Assembly: GCA_021779795.1 (NCBI GenBank)
Contig: JAJXZZ010000039.1
Span: 1 to 12,463, forward strand
Source: Acidobacteriota bacterium
GTDB taxonomy: Bacteria > Acidobacteriota > Vicinamibacteria > Vicinamibacterales > Fen-181
Direction of reading: 5' to 3'
Length of the DNA stretch: 12,463 nt
A program made the translations under genes and the position numbers. The first letter of the stretch is position 1, and the number at the start of each line of letters is the position of its first letter. Under the pieces are notes generated by a model that was given only the letters and a program-made list of their open reading frames with translations, did no database searches and had not been told where the DNA came from. This document shows, one piece after another, positions 5,790-12,463 of this stretch.

Positions 5790-7091
5790 ATGGACATTCT
5801 GGAACCCGGCTACAGTTATCGCGACTCCGACCTGATCAAGGCGGCCGGCATGTACCCGTTCTTCCCCGTGCTCTCCTCCTCGGAGGGCCCGGTCGTGACG
5901 GTGGACGGCCGGCAGGTCATCATGCTGGGGTCGAACAACTACCTGGGGCTGACGCACCATCCCGAAGTGCTCAAGGCCGCGCACGACGCGCTCGACAAGT
6001 ACGGCACCAGCTGCACCGGGTCGCGCTTCCTCAACGGCAACCTGGACCTGCACGAGACGCTCGAGCGCGAGCTGGCCGAGTTCACCGGCAAGCAGGCGGC
6101 CCTGGTCTTCTCGTCCGGGTTCCTCGCCAACGTCGGCACGCTGGGGCAGGTGGGCAGCACCGAGGACGCGGTCATCTTCGAGGCCTCCGAGAATCACGCG
6201 AGCCTCTACGACGGGGCGCGCATGGCCCGCAGCCGCCGCGTCCGGCTCTTCGACGACGTGGAGGACCTCGGCCGGCAGCTCGCGCGGCGCACCTCCTGGA
6301 CGAACGCGCTGGTCGTCACCGACGGCGTCTTCTCGATGACCGGGCGCGAGGCCGACCTGCGCCGCATGGTCGCGCTCAAGAAGAAGCACGGCTTCCGGCT
6401 CTACGTCGACGACGCCCACGGCATCGGCGTGCTCGGCCCGCAGGGGCGCGGCACGGCCGCCAGCCAGGGCGTGGCCGACGGCGTGGACCTGCTGTTCGGC
6501 ACCTTCAGCAAGTCGCTGGCCAGCGTCGGCGGCTTCGTCGCCGGCGAGCGGCCGATCATCGAGTACCTGCGCCACAACGTGCGCACGTTCATCTTCTCGG
6601 CCGGCCTGCCTCCGGCCTCGGCCGCGGCGGCGCTGGCCGCCCTGCGCGTCATGCAGCGCGAGCAGGGCCTGTTCGACCGGCTCTGGGAGAACGCCTCGTA
6701 CTTCAAGGCGGCGGTCGAGCGCGTCGGCTACCGGACGATGGGGACGACGACGCCGATCATCCCGCTGTTCATCGGGTCCGAGGCCGTGGCCATGCGGATG
6801 TGCTGCGAAGCGATGCGGATGGGCCTGTTCGCGACGCCCGCCGTCTACCCCGCCGTGCCCAAGGGGCACGCCCTGATCCGCACCAGCGTGACGCCGGCCC
6901 ACACCCGCGAGCATCTCGACGGCGCCGTGGACGTGCTGGCCAAGCTGGCGGCGAAGTACCCCGTCTACATGGGCGACCCGGCCAAGCTGCCCGCCGCGCG
7001 CGAGATGGACATCGAGAAGGAGATCCGGCGCTGGCTGGAGTCGCAGGCGCTCCACAAGGGCGACCCGAGCGCCCCGCAGTCGGCCGCCTAG
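5790..7091 (+). CDS. spt: Serine palmitoyltransferase-like PLP enzyme (alpha-oxoamine synthase family)
   Basis: This 433-residue fold-type I PLP enzyme would condense serine with an acyl-thioester to give 3-ketosphinganine, the first step of sphingolipid synthesis. The substrate pocket entrance reads GMYPFFPVL...VTVDGRQVIMLGSNNYLGLT, then KYGTSCTGSRFLNGNLDLH (70-88). This is much closer to Bacteroidota-type serine palmitoyltransferases than to KBL or BioF. H136 in ENHASLYDG stacks on PLP, D207 lies in VDDAHGIG, and K241 in GTFSKSLASVGG forms the Schiff base. The PAVPKGHALIRTSVTPAHT segment near residues 352-370 is the conserved C-terminal core. About 35 extra C-terminal residues, charged, go beyond the usual length. 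The start at 5790 is preferred over 5724 because homology begins there and the upstream ATG overlaps a -10 box; the RBS is weak. AONS relatives such as KBL or CqsA are the alternatives. A YghO-like GNAT protein two genes on supports sphingolipid synthesis. Confidence 0.8.
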   Translation: MDILEPGYSYRDSDLIKAAGMYPFFPVLSSSEGPVVTVDGRQVIMLGSNNYLGLTHHPEVLKAAHDALDKYGTSCTGSRFLNGNLDLHETLERELAEFTGKQAALVFSSGFLANVGTLGQVGSTEDAVIFEASENHASLYDGARMARSRRVRLFDDVEDLGRQLARRTSWTNALVVTDGVFSMTGREADLRRMVALKKKHGFRLYVDDAHGIGVLGPQGRGTAASQGVADGVDLLFGTFSKSLASVGGFVAGERPIIEYLRHNVRTFIFSAGLPPASAAAALAALRVMQREQGLFDRLWENASYFKAAVERVGYRTMGTTTPIIPLFIGSEAVAMRMCCEAMRMGLFATPAVYPAVPKGHALIRTSVTPAHTREHLDGAVDVLAKLAAKYPVYMGDPAKLPAAREMDIEKEIRRWLESQALHKGDPSAPQSAA

Positions 7092-7134
7092 GATGCCTGG
7101 GCCGGCGAGCCGCGCGCCTGCCGGCCGGGAACAG

Positions 7135-8217
7135 ATGGTGATGGTGCCCTTCTCGTCCCGCTTGCGCAAGCTCCTCGCCGCGGCCCTGCTCGCCGCGCTG
7201 GTCGGCGTGGCGGCCGCTCGCGCCGCCGGCCCGCTGGCTCCCCCGCGCCCCGGCGACGCACCCTACGAGACGTGGATCGACGAACGGGCTCCGGGCCTGT
7301 TCGATGCGGCCGCCGCCCCGGCCCGGAGCCTCCACGTCGCCTACCGGGTCGACGCCAGGATCATGCTGCCGCTCGGCTTCACGACGCTCCAGCTCTGGTC
7401 GCGCCCCGACGTCGGGTCGGCCACGGCGTCCTATCGCGACCACGACCTGCCGTCGGGCGACATCGTTCGCGGCTACGAGCTCTTCACCTCGTCCAAGCCG
7501 GAGCGGGCGCGGGGGCTGAACCGGATGGGGTTTTTCCGCGAGGCCATCCGGCTGGCGCGCGGAGGGCCTGAGTGGACGGCCTACTTCGGGGCGATGACGG
7601 CGTCTCCCGAGCGGACTTACGGAGAGGCGACCAAGGCCAACGACTCGGGCGCCGAGCGGGTCTACGACGCGACCGACGGGCTGACGAGCCCCCGCCAGGC
7701 CACGTCGGCCGTGTTCCGGATCGAGACGACCGAGCGCGTGGACAGCGCCGACGCGCTCTATGCCCTGGTGCGCCCCGACCTGGGCCGGCTCACGCCGCGC
7801 CGAAACGTCCTGACGGGGAGCCCGTCGAAGCCGCTGCCCCCCTCCGCCTTCCTCGGCGCCCTCGAGGAAACGCTGCAGCAGGCGGCCGCGCGGCGCGACG
7901 GCTCCCGCCTCCGCCCGGCCGTGCGCGTGCCGTTCGTGCACAACGGCGTCGTGAGGCAGCTCGAGATCTCGGGCCTGACGCCCGACCCGACGCGCGGCGC
8001 GCGGTTCGCCGCGGCGCGCTTCGTCCGCTCGGCCGGCCAGGTCTTCGCCATGCAGTACCGGATCGTGACGCCCGGCCACGACGACTTCACCTTCCGCCTG
8101 TGGGCCGAGCTGCCGGCCGGCGCGCGCGAGGACCCGCTGGCGCCGCCGATCCCGCCGCTCGCCTGGGAGATCCAGGTGCGCTCGTTCCTGCGCCTCTATT
8201 ACGAGCGCGTCCGCTGA
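7135..8217 (+). CDS. Secreted protein of unknown family, coupled to the serine-palmitoyltransferase-like gene
   Basis: This 360-residue protein has a clear signal peptide (FSSRLRKLLAAALLAALVG, cleavage near ARA/A after residue 30) and no other membrane segment, so it should be periplasmic or exported. I do not recognise the family. The region after the signal has beta-strand-like stretches (LHVAYRVDARIMLPLG, TTLQLWSRPDVGSATASYRD). A central part includes LNRMGFFREAIRLARGG and SPERTYGEATKAND. The C-terminal part alternates strands again (FAMQYRIVTPGHDDFTFRLW) and ends WEIQVRSFLRLYYERVR. There are no cysteines in the mature part that I can find, and no metal or catalytic motif. An ATG at 7093, one base after the preceding stop, would add 14 residues before the signal. 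I prefer 7135 because the signal peptide starts there, though neither start has a strong RBS. The tight spacing says it is co-transcribed with the sphingolipid enzyme and may act on its product or its transport. Confidence 0.85.
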   Translation: MVMVPFSSRLRKLLAAALLAALVGVAAARAAGPLAPPRPGDAPYETWIDERAPGLFDAAAAPARSLHVAYRVDARIMLPLGFTTLQLWSRPDVGSATASYRDHDLPSGDIVRGYELFTSSKPERARGLNRMGFFREAIRLARGGPEWTAYFGAMTASPERTYGEATKANDSGAERVYDATDGLTSPRQATSAVFRIETTERVDSADALYALVRPDLGRLTPRRNVLTGSPSKPLPPSAFLGALEETLQQAAARRDGSRLRPAVRVPFVHNGVVRQLEISGLTPDPTRGARFAAARFVRSAGQVFAMQYRIVTPGHDDFTFRLWAELPAGAREDPLAPPIPPLAWEIQVRSFLRLYYERVR

Positions 8218-8235
8218 CGCGGGCCGGCGCCCGCG
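8218..8235. terminator. GC hairpin between two convergent genes
   Basis: A perfect 7-bp stem (8218-8224 with 8229-8235) with a 4-base loop fills almost the whole 19-base gap between the convergent stop codons at 8215-8217 and 8237-8239. There is no T-tract on either side, so it would be a bidirectional, non-canonical terminator. Confidence 0.5.
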
Positions 8236-8236
8236 C

Positions 8237-9349
8237 CTACGCGAGCGCCTTCTGGTACAGCCGGTAGGTCTTGTAGTGCGTGGCGCCGCCCTGCGACAGC
8301 GCCAGGTTGACGGCCGTGTTGTCCTCGAGCGTCCACGAGCACTCCGCGACCGAGATCCGGCGCCCCTGGGCGTTGGCCATGAGCCCGCCCATCAGCAGCG
8401 GCAGCACGCCCGTGTTGCGGTACTCGCTGATGACGCCGACGATCACGATCCGCCACCGGGTCACGATGAAGCGGCGCAGCAGGATGCGCGGCAGCCCCAG
8501 CGGGAACAGCCTGCCGCCGGCCGGCCTGAGCACCTCGTTGATGTCGGGCGCCGCGATGGCGCAGCCGACCGCCCGCCCGCCGACTTCGGCGACCAGGGCG
8601 CCCTCGGGATCGATGATCGGCCTGAGGTCCTGGACAATGTGCCAGAACTCCTCGCGGCTCGGCGGCACGAACCCCCAGTTGTCCTTCCAGGCCGAGGCGT
8701 AGACCTCGCGAATTCGCTCCGCCTCCTCCTCGAGGTTCCGCATATCCACCGGCCGGACCACGACCTGGTAGCGCTGCTTCAGGCGCTCGACCAGCGGGGT
8801 CAGGCGGTCCGTCGGCGCGTCCCTCGGGTCGAGGAGCCACGAGTAGAGGTCCTTGACCTTCGCGTAACCCGCCGCCTCGATGTACTCGGCGTACTCAGGC
8901 GGGTTGCACGGCATCATCAGGAACGGGTCGGTGTCGAAGGCGTCGATCTGCAGGCCCGCGCTGTGGTTCAGCGACGGGTTCATCGGCCCCCGGACCGCCG
9001 TGCGTCCGCGCCCGGCGGCAAAGCGCTCGACGCGCTCCATCAGGGCCCGCGTCGCCTCGGCGCTGTCGGCCTCGAAGAAGCCGAACATCGCCACGTTGTC
9101 GCCGTGCGTCCGGTTGTGCGCGTGGTCGTCGATGGCGGCGATCCGCCCCACCATCCGCCCCCCGTCCCAGGCGGTGAACAGCTCCATGTCCGCCGTCCGG
9201 TAGAACGGGTTCTTCTCCCGGTCGATCTGCGCCCGCTCGGTCACCCGCAGCGGCGGCACCCAGTGCGGGTGGCCGCGGTACTTCCGGTAGGGGAACTCGA
9301 TGAACGAACGGACCGACGCCCGGTCCGCGGCTGGCCGAATCTCAATCAT
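8237..9349 (-). CDS. YghO-like GNAT-fold acyltransferase, candidate bacterial ceramide synthase
   Basis: This 370-residue cytoplasmic protein belongs to a large GNAT-fold family with signature FIEFPYRKYRGHPHWVPPL (17-34), then KNPFY, FTAWDGGRMVGRIAAIDD (58-75), FGFFEADS (89-96), RGPMNPSLNHSAGL (120-133) and PPEYAEYIEAAGYAKVKDLY (150-169). A second GNAT-like half follows, with GVISEYRNTGVLPLLMGGL near residues 298-318, the acyl-CoA-binding loop region. Members are much longer than ordinary acetyltransferases. The bacterial ceramide synthase of Caulobacter is a GNAT-superfamily enzyme that N-acylates the sphingoid base. Membership of this protein in that branch is inferred from family pattern and from the nearby serine-palmitoyltransferase-like gene. 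The start at 9349 (ATG, weak GGAG about 10 bases upstream) fits the homology; the frame stays open further up without coding character. A -10-like TATCAT lies about 25 bases before the start. Confidence 0.88.
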   Translation of the reverse strand: MIEIRPAADRASVRSFIEFPYRKYRGHPHWVPPLRVTERAQIDREKNPFYRTADMELFTAWDGGRMVGRIAAIDDHAHNRTHGDNVAMFGFFEADSAEATRALMERVERFAAGRGRTAVRGPMNPSLNHSAGLQIDAFDTDPFLMMPCNPPEYAEYIEAAGYAKVKDLYSWLLDPRDAPTDRLTPLVERLKQRYQVVVRPVDMRNLEEEAERIREVYASAWKDNWGFVPPSREEFWHIVQDLRPIIDPEGALVAEVGGRAVGCAIAAPDINEVLRPAGGRLFPLGLPRILLRRFIVTRWRIVIVGVISEYRNTGVLPLLMGGLMANAQGRRISVAECSWTLEDNTAVNLALSQGGATHYKTYRLYQKALA

Positions 9350-9371
9350 GCCGAAGGGTCTCCGTGGCCCG

Positions 9372-9377
9372 ATGATA
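9372..9377 (-). promoter_or_regulatory. -10 box candidate for the YghO-like gene
   Basis: The minus strand reads TATCAT (5 of 6 to consensus) 22 bases upstream of the start codon, giving a very short leader that still includes GGAG. No convincing -35 lies 16-18 bases upstream, where the sequence is pure GC. It is in the 154-base divergent region shared with the kinase-fusion operon. Confidence 0.35.
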
Positions 9378-9503
9378 CCGTACAGCGCCGGCGCGGCCGG
9401 CTCCCCCCGGAACGCCGCCCGCGCCGAAGCCGGCGCGGGGCGGGCGCAAGCTGTGAGAAAATGGCTTGCCCCCCGGCGGAACGCCCCCCTCGAGGCGCTC
9501 ATC

Positions 9504-11720
9504 ATGTTCAGGATCGAAGAGTCGTTCGACGCGCAAGTCCTGGCCGCGCAGAGAGAGCGGCCGGCCGTCGTGTTCACCGAGCCGCTCGACCCGCGGGTGC
9601 TCGAGGCGGTCTGCTACCTCACGCGGTTCATCAAGCCGGTGCTCCTCGCCGGCGAGGCCGAGGTGCGGGCGCTCGCCGCGCGCGCGCTGGGCCACCTCGA
9701 ACCGTCGCGCGTGGAGTACTCCCTGAGCGAGTGCGCCTTCGTGGACATCCCGGCGCGAGGCGACCTAGTCGAGGAGTTCGCCGTCAACTGCCTGACGCAC
9801 CCCGGCTGCCGAAGCGACGTCAGGACGCTGGACGAAGCGAGGAAGGCGGTCTCGACGCCGGGGCTGTTCGGCGTCTACGCCGTCCACCTGGGCCACGCCG
9901 ACATGGTCGTCGGCGGCGCCTCCCACGGGCCGAAGCACTTCTTCCGGCCCATGCTGTCGCTGCTGGCCAACCGGCCCGTGGTGTGCGAGGTGGGCATCTT
10001 CGTCCTGCCCGACGACTTCCCCGAGGGCCACTACCCCCACAACATCGTCGTCTTCGGCGACGTGGGCGTGAACGCGGTGATGACGCCCGAAGTGCTGGCC
10101 GAGGTGGCGGTCGGCACGTGCGCGGCGGCCCGCGATCTCATCCCGATGGACGTGCTGCCCGAGATTCACGGGGCGATCGTCTCGTACTCGCACCGGGGCT
10201 CGGACGAAGGCCCGTCGCCCGACATGGTCCGGCAGGCGCTGGCCCTCGTCCCCGGCGTGCTCGCCAAGCGCGTGCAGAGCGGTCCGCGCTACGCGAGCAT
10301 CCGCATCACGGGCGAGGTGAAGTTCAGCGCCGCCATCTCGCGCCGGTCCGCCGAACTCTACGGCACGAACGGCCTGGCCGGCGGCACCAACGTCATCATC
10401 AGCCCGAACCTCGAGACGGGCAACCTGCTCTACCACCTGTACGCGGCGCGGTTCCCGACGGCGAAGAAGTTCCCGGTGCTCTTCGGCGTGGCGTTCCGCG
10501 GCGTGGACCTCCCGCTCGACTGCAGCCCCGAGGACGTGCGCCTGGCGGTCAAGGCCACGGTCCTGCGCCTGCAGCTCGACGGGCGCTGGGGGCGCACGCC
10601 GCGCGACACGTTCTTCCGCCGCTACCGCGTGCTCGTCCTCAACCCCGGCTCGACGTCCACCAAGGTGGCCGTCTACGAAGGGGACCAGGAGGCGTTCGCG
10701 CGCGAGGTCCAGCACGCGAACGACGAGCTGGCGCCGTTTGCCGGACGCCGCATCACCGAGCAGTACCAGTTCCGCCGCCAGGCGGTGCTCGCCACGCTGG
10801 GCGAGTTCGGCCTCCAGCCGAGCGACCTCGACGCGGTGTGCGGCCGCGGCGGCCTGCTCCGCCCGCTCTCGCACGGCACCTACCGCGTCTCGCCCGCCAT
10901 CCTCGACGACCTGCGCGCGGGCGTTGGCGGCGACCATGCCTCCAACCTCGGCGCCCTCATCGCGCACGAACTCGCCGCGCCGGCCGGCATCCCCGCGTTC
11001 ATCGTGGACCCGGTGGTCGTGGACGAGGCGCCGTCGCGGGTGAAGATCACCGGCTTCACGGAGATCCGGCGCCGCGTGATCAGCCACGCCCTCAACCAGG
11101 TCGCCTCCGCGCGCCGCTACGCCCAGGAACGCGAGACGTTCTACGAGAACGTGAACGCCATCGTCTGCCACCTGGGCGGCGGCATCTCCGTCGGCGCACA
11201 CTGCCGCGGCCGGTACGTGGACGCCAACAACGGCCTCGACGGCGAGGGGCCGTTCACGCCCGAGCGGTCGGGCAGCCTCCCGGTGGGCCAGCTGACCGAC
11301 CTGTGCTTCTCGGGGCGCTACACGCACGCCGAGGTGAGGAAGAAGATCAAGGGCGCCGGGGGCCTCACCGACCTGCTCGGCACCGCCGACCTGCGCGAGG
11401 TCGAGCGCCGCATCGCGGAAGGCGACGCCTGGGCCGCCGAGGTGTTCGACGCGCTCGCCTACCAGGTCGCCAAGTCGATTACCGCGCTGTGGCCGGCGTT
11501 CGAGGGGCAGCCGGTGGACCGCGTCATCCTGACGGGCGGGATGGCCCGGTCGGCCTCCCTGGTCGCGCGCGTCGAGCACTACCTCGCCGGCGCGCCCTGC
11601 GGCGTCACGGTCTACCCCGGCGAGAACGAGATGGCGGCGCTCGCCAAGGGCGCGCTGCGCGTGCTCTACGGCAAGGAGCCCGCCCGCGAATACGTCGTCG
11701 AGGAGACGGCGCCCAGATGA
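9504..11720 (+). CDS. Fused phosphate butyryltransferase-butyrate kinase
   Basis: One uninterrupted 738-residue chain carries two normally separate enzymes. Residues about 1-370 are a phosphate acyltransferase (Ptb/Pta) domain: RPAVVFTEPLDPRVLEA near the start, GVYAVHLGHADMVVGGA around 130-146, GEVKFSAAIS, and GGTNVIISPNLETGNLLYHL near 294-313. Residues 374-738 are a complete butyrate kinase of the acetate/propionate/butyrate kinase family: phosphate-binding VLVLNPGSTSTKVAVYE from 376, VCGRGGLLRPL, VCHLGGGISVGAH, the ANNGLDGEGPFTPERSG segment, and VDRVILTGGMARS. Together they would convert acyl-CoA plus phosphate and ADP to the free acid and ATP, or run in reverse to activate short or branched acids. 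The Ptb part is longer than the usual about 300 residues. The ATG at 9504 has GAGG 8 bases upstream; the open frame before it is not coding-like. Its stop overlaps the next start (ATGA). Confidence 0.93.
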   Translation: MFRIEESFDAQVLAAQRERPAVVFTEPLDPRVLEAVCYLTRFIKPVLLAGEAEVRALAARALGHLEPSRVEYSLSECAFVDIPARGDLVEEFAVNCLTHPGCRSDVRTLDEARKAVSTPGLFGVYAVHLGHADMVVGGASHGPKHFFRPMLSLLANRPVVCEVGIFVLPDDFPEGHYPHNIVVFGDVGVNAVMTPEVLAEVAVGTCAAARDLIPMDVLPEIHGAIVSYSHRGSDEGPSPDMVRQALALVPGVLAKRVQSGPRYASIRITGEVKFSAAISRRSAELYGTNGLAGGTNVIISPNLETGNLLYHLYAARFPTAKKFPVLFGVAFRGVDLPLDCSPEDVRLAVKATVLRLQLDGRWGRTPRDTFFRRYRVLVLNPGSTSTKVAVYEGDQEAFAREVQHANDELAPFAGRRITEQYQFRRQAVLATLGEFGLQPSDLDAVCGRGGLLRPLSHGTYRVSPAILDDLRAGVGGDHASNLGALIAHELAAPAGIPAFIVDPVVVDEAPSRVKITGFTEIRRRVISHALNQVASARRYAQERETFYENVNAIVCHLGGGISVGAHCRGRYVDANNGLDGEGPFTPERSGSLPVGQLTDLCFSGRYTHAEVRKKIKGAGGLTDLLGTADLREVERRIAEGDAWAAEVFDALAYQVAKSITALWPAFEGQPVDRVILTGGMARSASLVARVEHYLAGAPCGVTVYPGENEMAALAKGALRVLYGKEPAREYVVEETAPR

Positions 11721-12145
11721 TCCCCGTCACGAGGACGATCGCCATCGACGAGCGGGATCTCGACGAGCGGTTCGTGCGGGCGTCGGGGCCCGGCGGCCAG
11801 CACGTCAACAAGGTGTCCACCGCCGTCGAGCTGCGCTTCGACATCCGCCGGTCGGCGCTGCCCGACGACGTGAAGCAGCGCCTCGCGGCCCTCGGCGGAT
11901 CGCGGGTGACCGACGACGGCGTGCTGGTGATCGACAGCCGGGAACACCGGACGCAGGGCCAGAACCGCGACGCCGCCCGCGCCCGCCTCGTCGAACTCGT
12001 GCGCGCCGCGAGCAAGAAGCCCCGGCGGCGCGTGCCGACGGCGCCCACGGCCGGCGCCCGCGAGCGGCGGATCGCCGACAAGAAGCGCCGCGGCGGCGTG
12101 AAGGCGCGCCGCGGCCGGCGCGGCGACGACGACCCGGCCGCATGA
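11717..12145 (+). CDS. arfB: ArfB-type peptidyl-tRNA hydrolase (ribosome rescue)
   Basis: The 142-residue protein matches the ArfB/YaeJ family, which frees peptidyl-tRNA from ribosomes stalled on non-stop messages. The catalytic loop is intact: SGPGGQHVNKVST at 23-35 with GGQ at 26-28. A short release-factor-like core extends to about residue 95 (ending near TQGQNRDAARARL). The C-terminal tail is very basic (KKPRRR, KKRRGG, KARRGRRG), as in ArfB, where it enters the empty mRNA channel. The length is normal (E. coli ArfB is 140). The ATG overlaps the TGA of the fused kinase gene as ATGA, so the two are translationally coupled. Confidence 0.95.
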   Translation: MIPVTRTIAIDERDLDERFVRASGPGGQHVNKVSTAVELRFDIRRSALPDDVKQRLAALGGSRVTDDGVLVIDSREHRTQGQNRDAARARLVELVRAASKKPRRRVPTAPTAGARERRIADKKRRGGVKARRGRRGDDDPAA

Positions 12146-12463
12146 TGACGCCGCGCGAACTGGTCCGCCGCGCGCTCGACCATGCCTCGCCGCCGCGAGT
12201 GCCCCGACAGGCCTGGATCACGCCCTGGGCGGAACGGCACCATCCGGCCGACGTCGCGCGATTGCGCGCGGAGTTCCCCGACGACATCGCGACGGCGCCC
12301 GCCAGCTACCGCACTCCCCTCCCCATCGTCGGCCATCCCTACCGAAAGGGCCTCTACGTGGACGCGTGGGGCTGCCGATTCGACAACCCGTACGACGGGC
12401 TGCTCGGCCGCGCCCTGGAGCCGCCCATCCGGCGATGGAGCGACCTCGAGTCGTTCCATCCCC
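12142..12463 (+). CDS. Uroporphyrinogen-decarboxylase-like protein (3' end outside window)
   Basis: The first 107 codons are present. The opening MTPRELVRRALDHASPPRVPRQ corresponds to the M-T-x-R-E-x-v-x-x-A-l-x-h-x-x-p-x-R-v-P start (cut here to its key residues) of the URO-D superfamily. Next comes the conserved GLYVDAWGCRFDN region near 73-85. Many such stand-alone proteins are not haem enzymes but corrinoid-dependent methyltransferases or act on aromatic or methylated substrates, and the catalytic region lies beyond the edge, so the reaction cannot be told. The start is the first of two tandem ATGs at 12142 and 12145; the first overlaps the arfB stop, continuing the operon. Confidence 0.8.
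   Translation, partial: MMTPRELVRRALDHASPPRVPRQAWITPWAERHHPADVARLRAEFPDDIATAPASYRTPLPIVGHPYRKGLYVDAWGCRFDNPYDGLLGRALEPPIRRWSDLESFHP

Noticed and set aside
5688..7169. Long minus-strand open frame opposite the PLP enzyme
   Set aside because: Same reasoning: a mirror of a strongly conserved enzyme, with no recognisable motif of its own.
9385..9394. Palindrome GCGCCGGCGC in the divergent region before the Ptb-Buk gene
   Set aside because: Ten-base GC palindromes are frequent by chance at this base composition, and it shows no spacing relation to a promoter I could support.
9765..11579. Long minus-strand open frame opposite the Ptb-Buk gene
   Set aside because: It is an antisense shadow: low-complexity Arg/Ala/Val/His composition and no family pattern, while the plus-strand frame has full domain matches.
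8276..12145. A plus-strand reading frame of about 1,289 codons that ends as arfB
   Set aside because: Its first 1,147 codons are antisense to the YghO-like gene or out of frame with the Ptb-Buk fusion. They are Arg/Pro/Gly-rich, as expected for a shadow frame in GC-rich DNA. Only 11717-12145 is real.
1..12463. tRNA, rRNA, CRISPR array, riboswitch or transposase
   Set aside because: None seen on reading both strands: no cloverleaf-type sequence, no regularly spaced repeat, and no DDE or tyrosine/serine recombinase motifs in any convincing frame.

Overview
The window is GC-rich, with third codon positions almost all G or C in the real genes. It carries a PEP-CTERM surface protein, a serine-palmitoyltransferase-type enzyme, a membrane-anchored c-type cytochrome and a fused phosphate butyryltransferase-butyrate kinase. 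Together these suggest a Gram-negative, probably environmental bacterium. Acidobacteriota (Vicinamibacteria-like) is my best guess, but this is inferred from gene content and composition, not from a marker gene. There is no rRNA, tRNA, CRISPR array or intact transposase.

Left part (1-3616): a minus-strand pair (GNAT acetyltransferase, then a secreted protein running off the left edge) faces a plus-strand series. That series is a decayed SnoaL/NTF2-like gene with an internal deletion, a long near-perfect hairpin, a protein resembling a catalytically dead restriction-endonuclease-like fold, and a complete YahK-type zinc alcohol dehydrogenase.

Middle (3617-5790): an island of visibly lower GC holds a minus-strand PEP-CTERM exported protein. 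Upstream of it lie a sequence fitting a sigma-54 (-24/-12) promoter and, further up, two inverted repeats where an enhancer-binding activator would sit. The island is bracketed by two 43-base direct repeats (36/43 identical). The right-hand repeat contains the start of a small frameshifted membrane-protein gene. A minus-strand monoheme cytochrome c follows.

Right part (5790-9349): a serine-palmitoyltransferase-like PLP enzyme, a secreted protein of unknown family almost abutting it, and, convergent with these, a YghO-like double-GNAT protein of the kind that includes candidate bacterial ceramide synthases. I read this as a probable sphingolipid-synthesis locus, with the secreted protein as an uncharacterised associate.

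Far right (9504-12463): a tight plus-strand operon joined by stop/start overlaps. It holds a single 738-residue polypeptide fusing phosphate butyryltransferase to butyrate kinase, then an ArfB-type ribosome-rescue hydrolase, then the start of a uroporphyrinogen-decarboxylase-like protein cut by the window edge.
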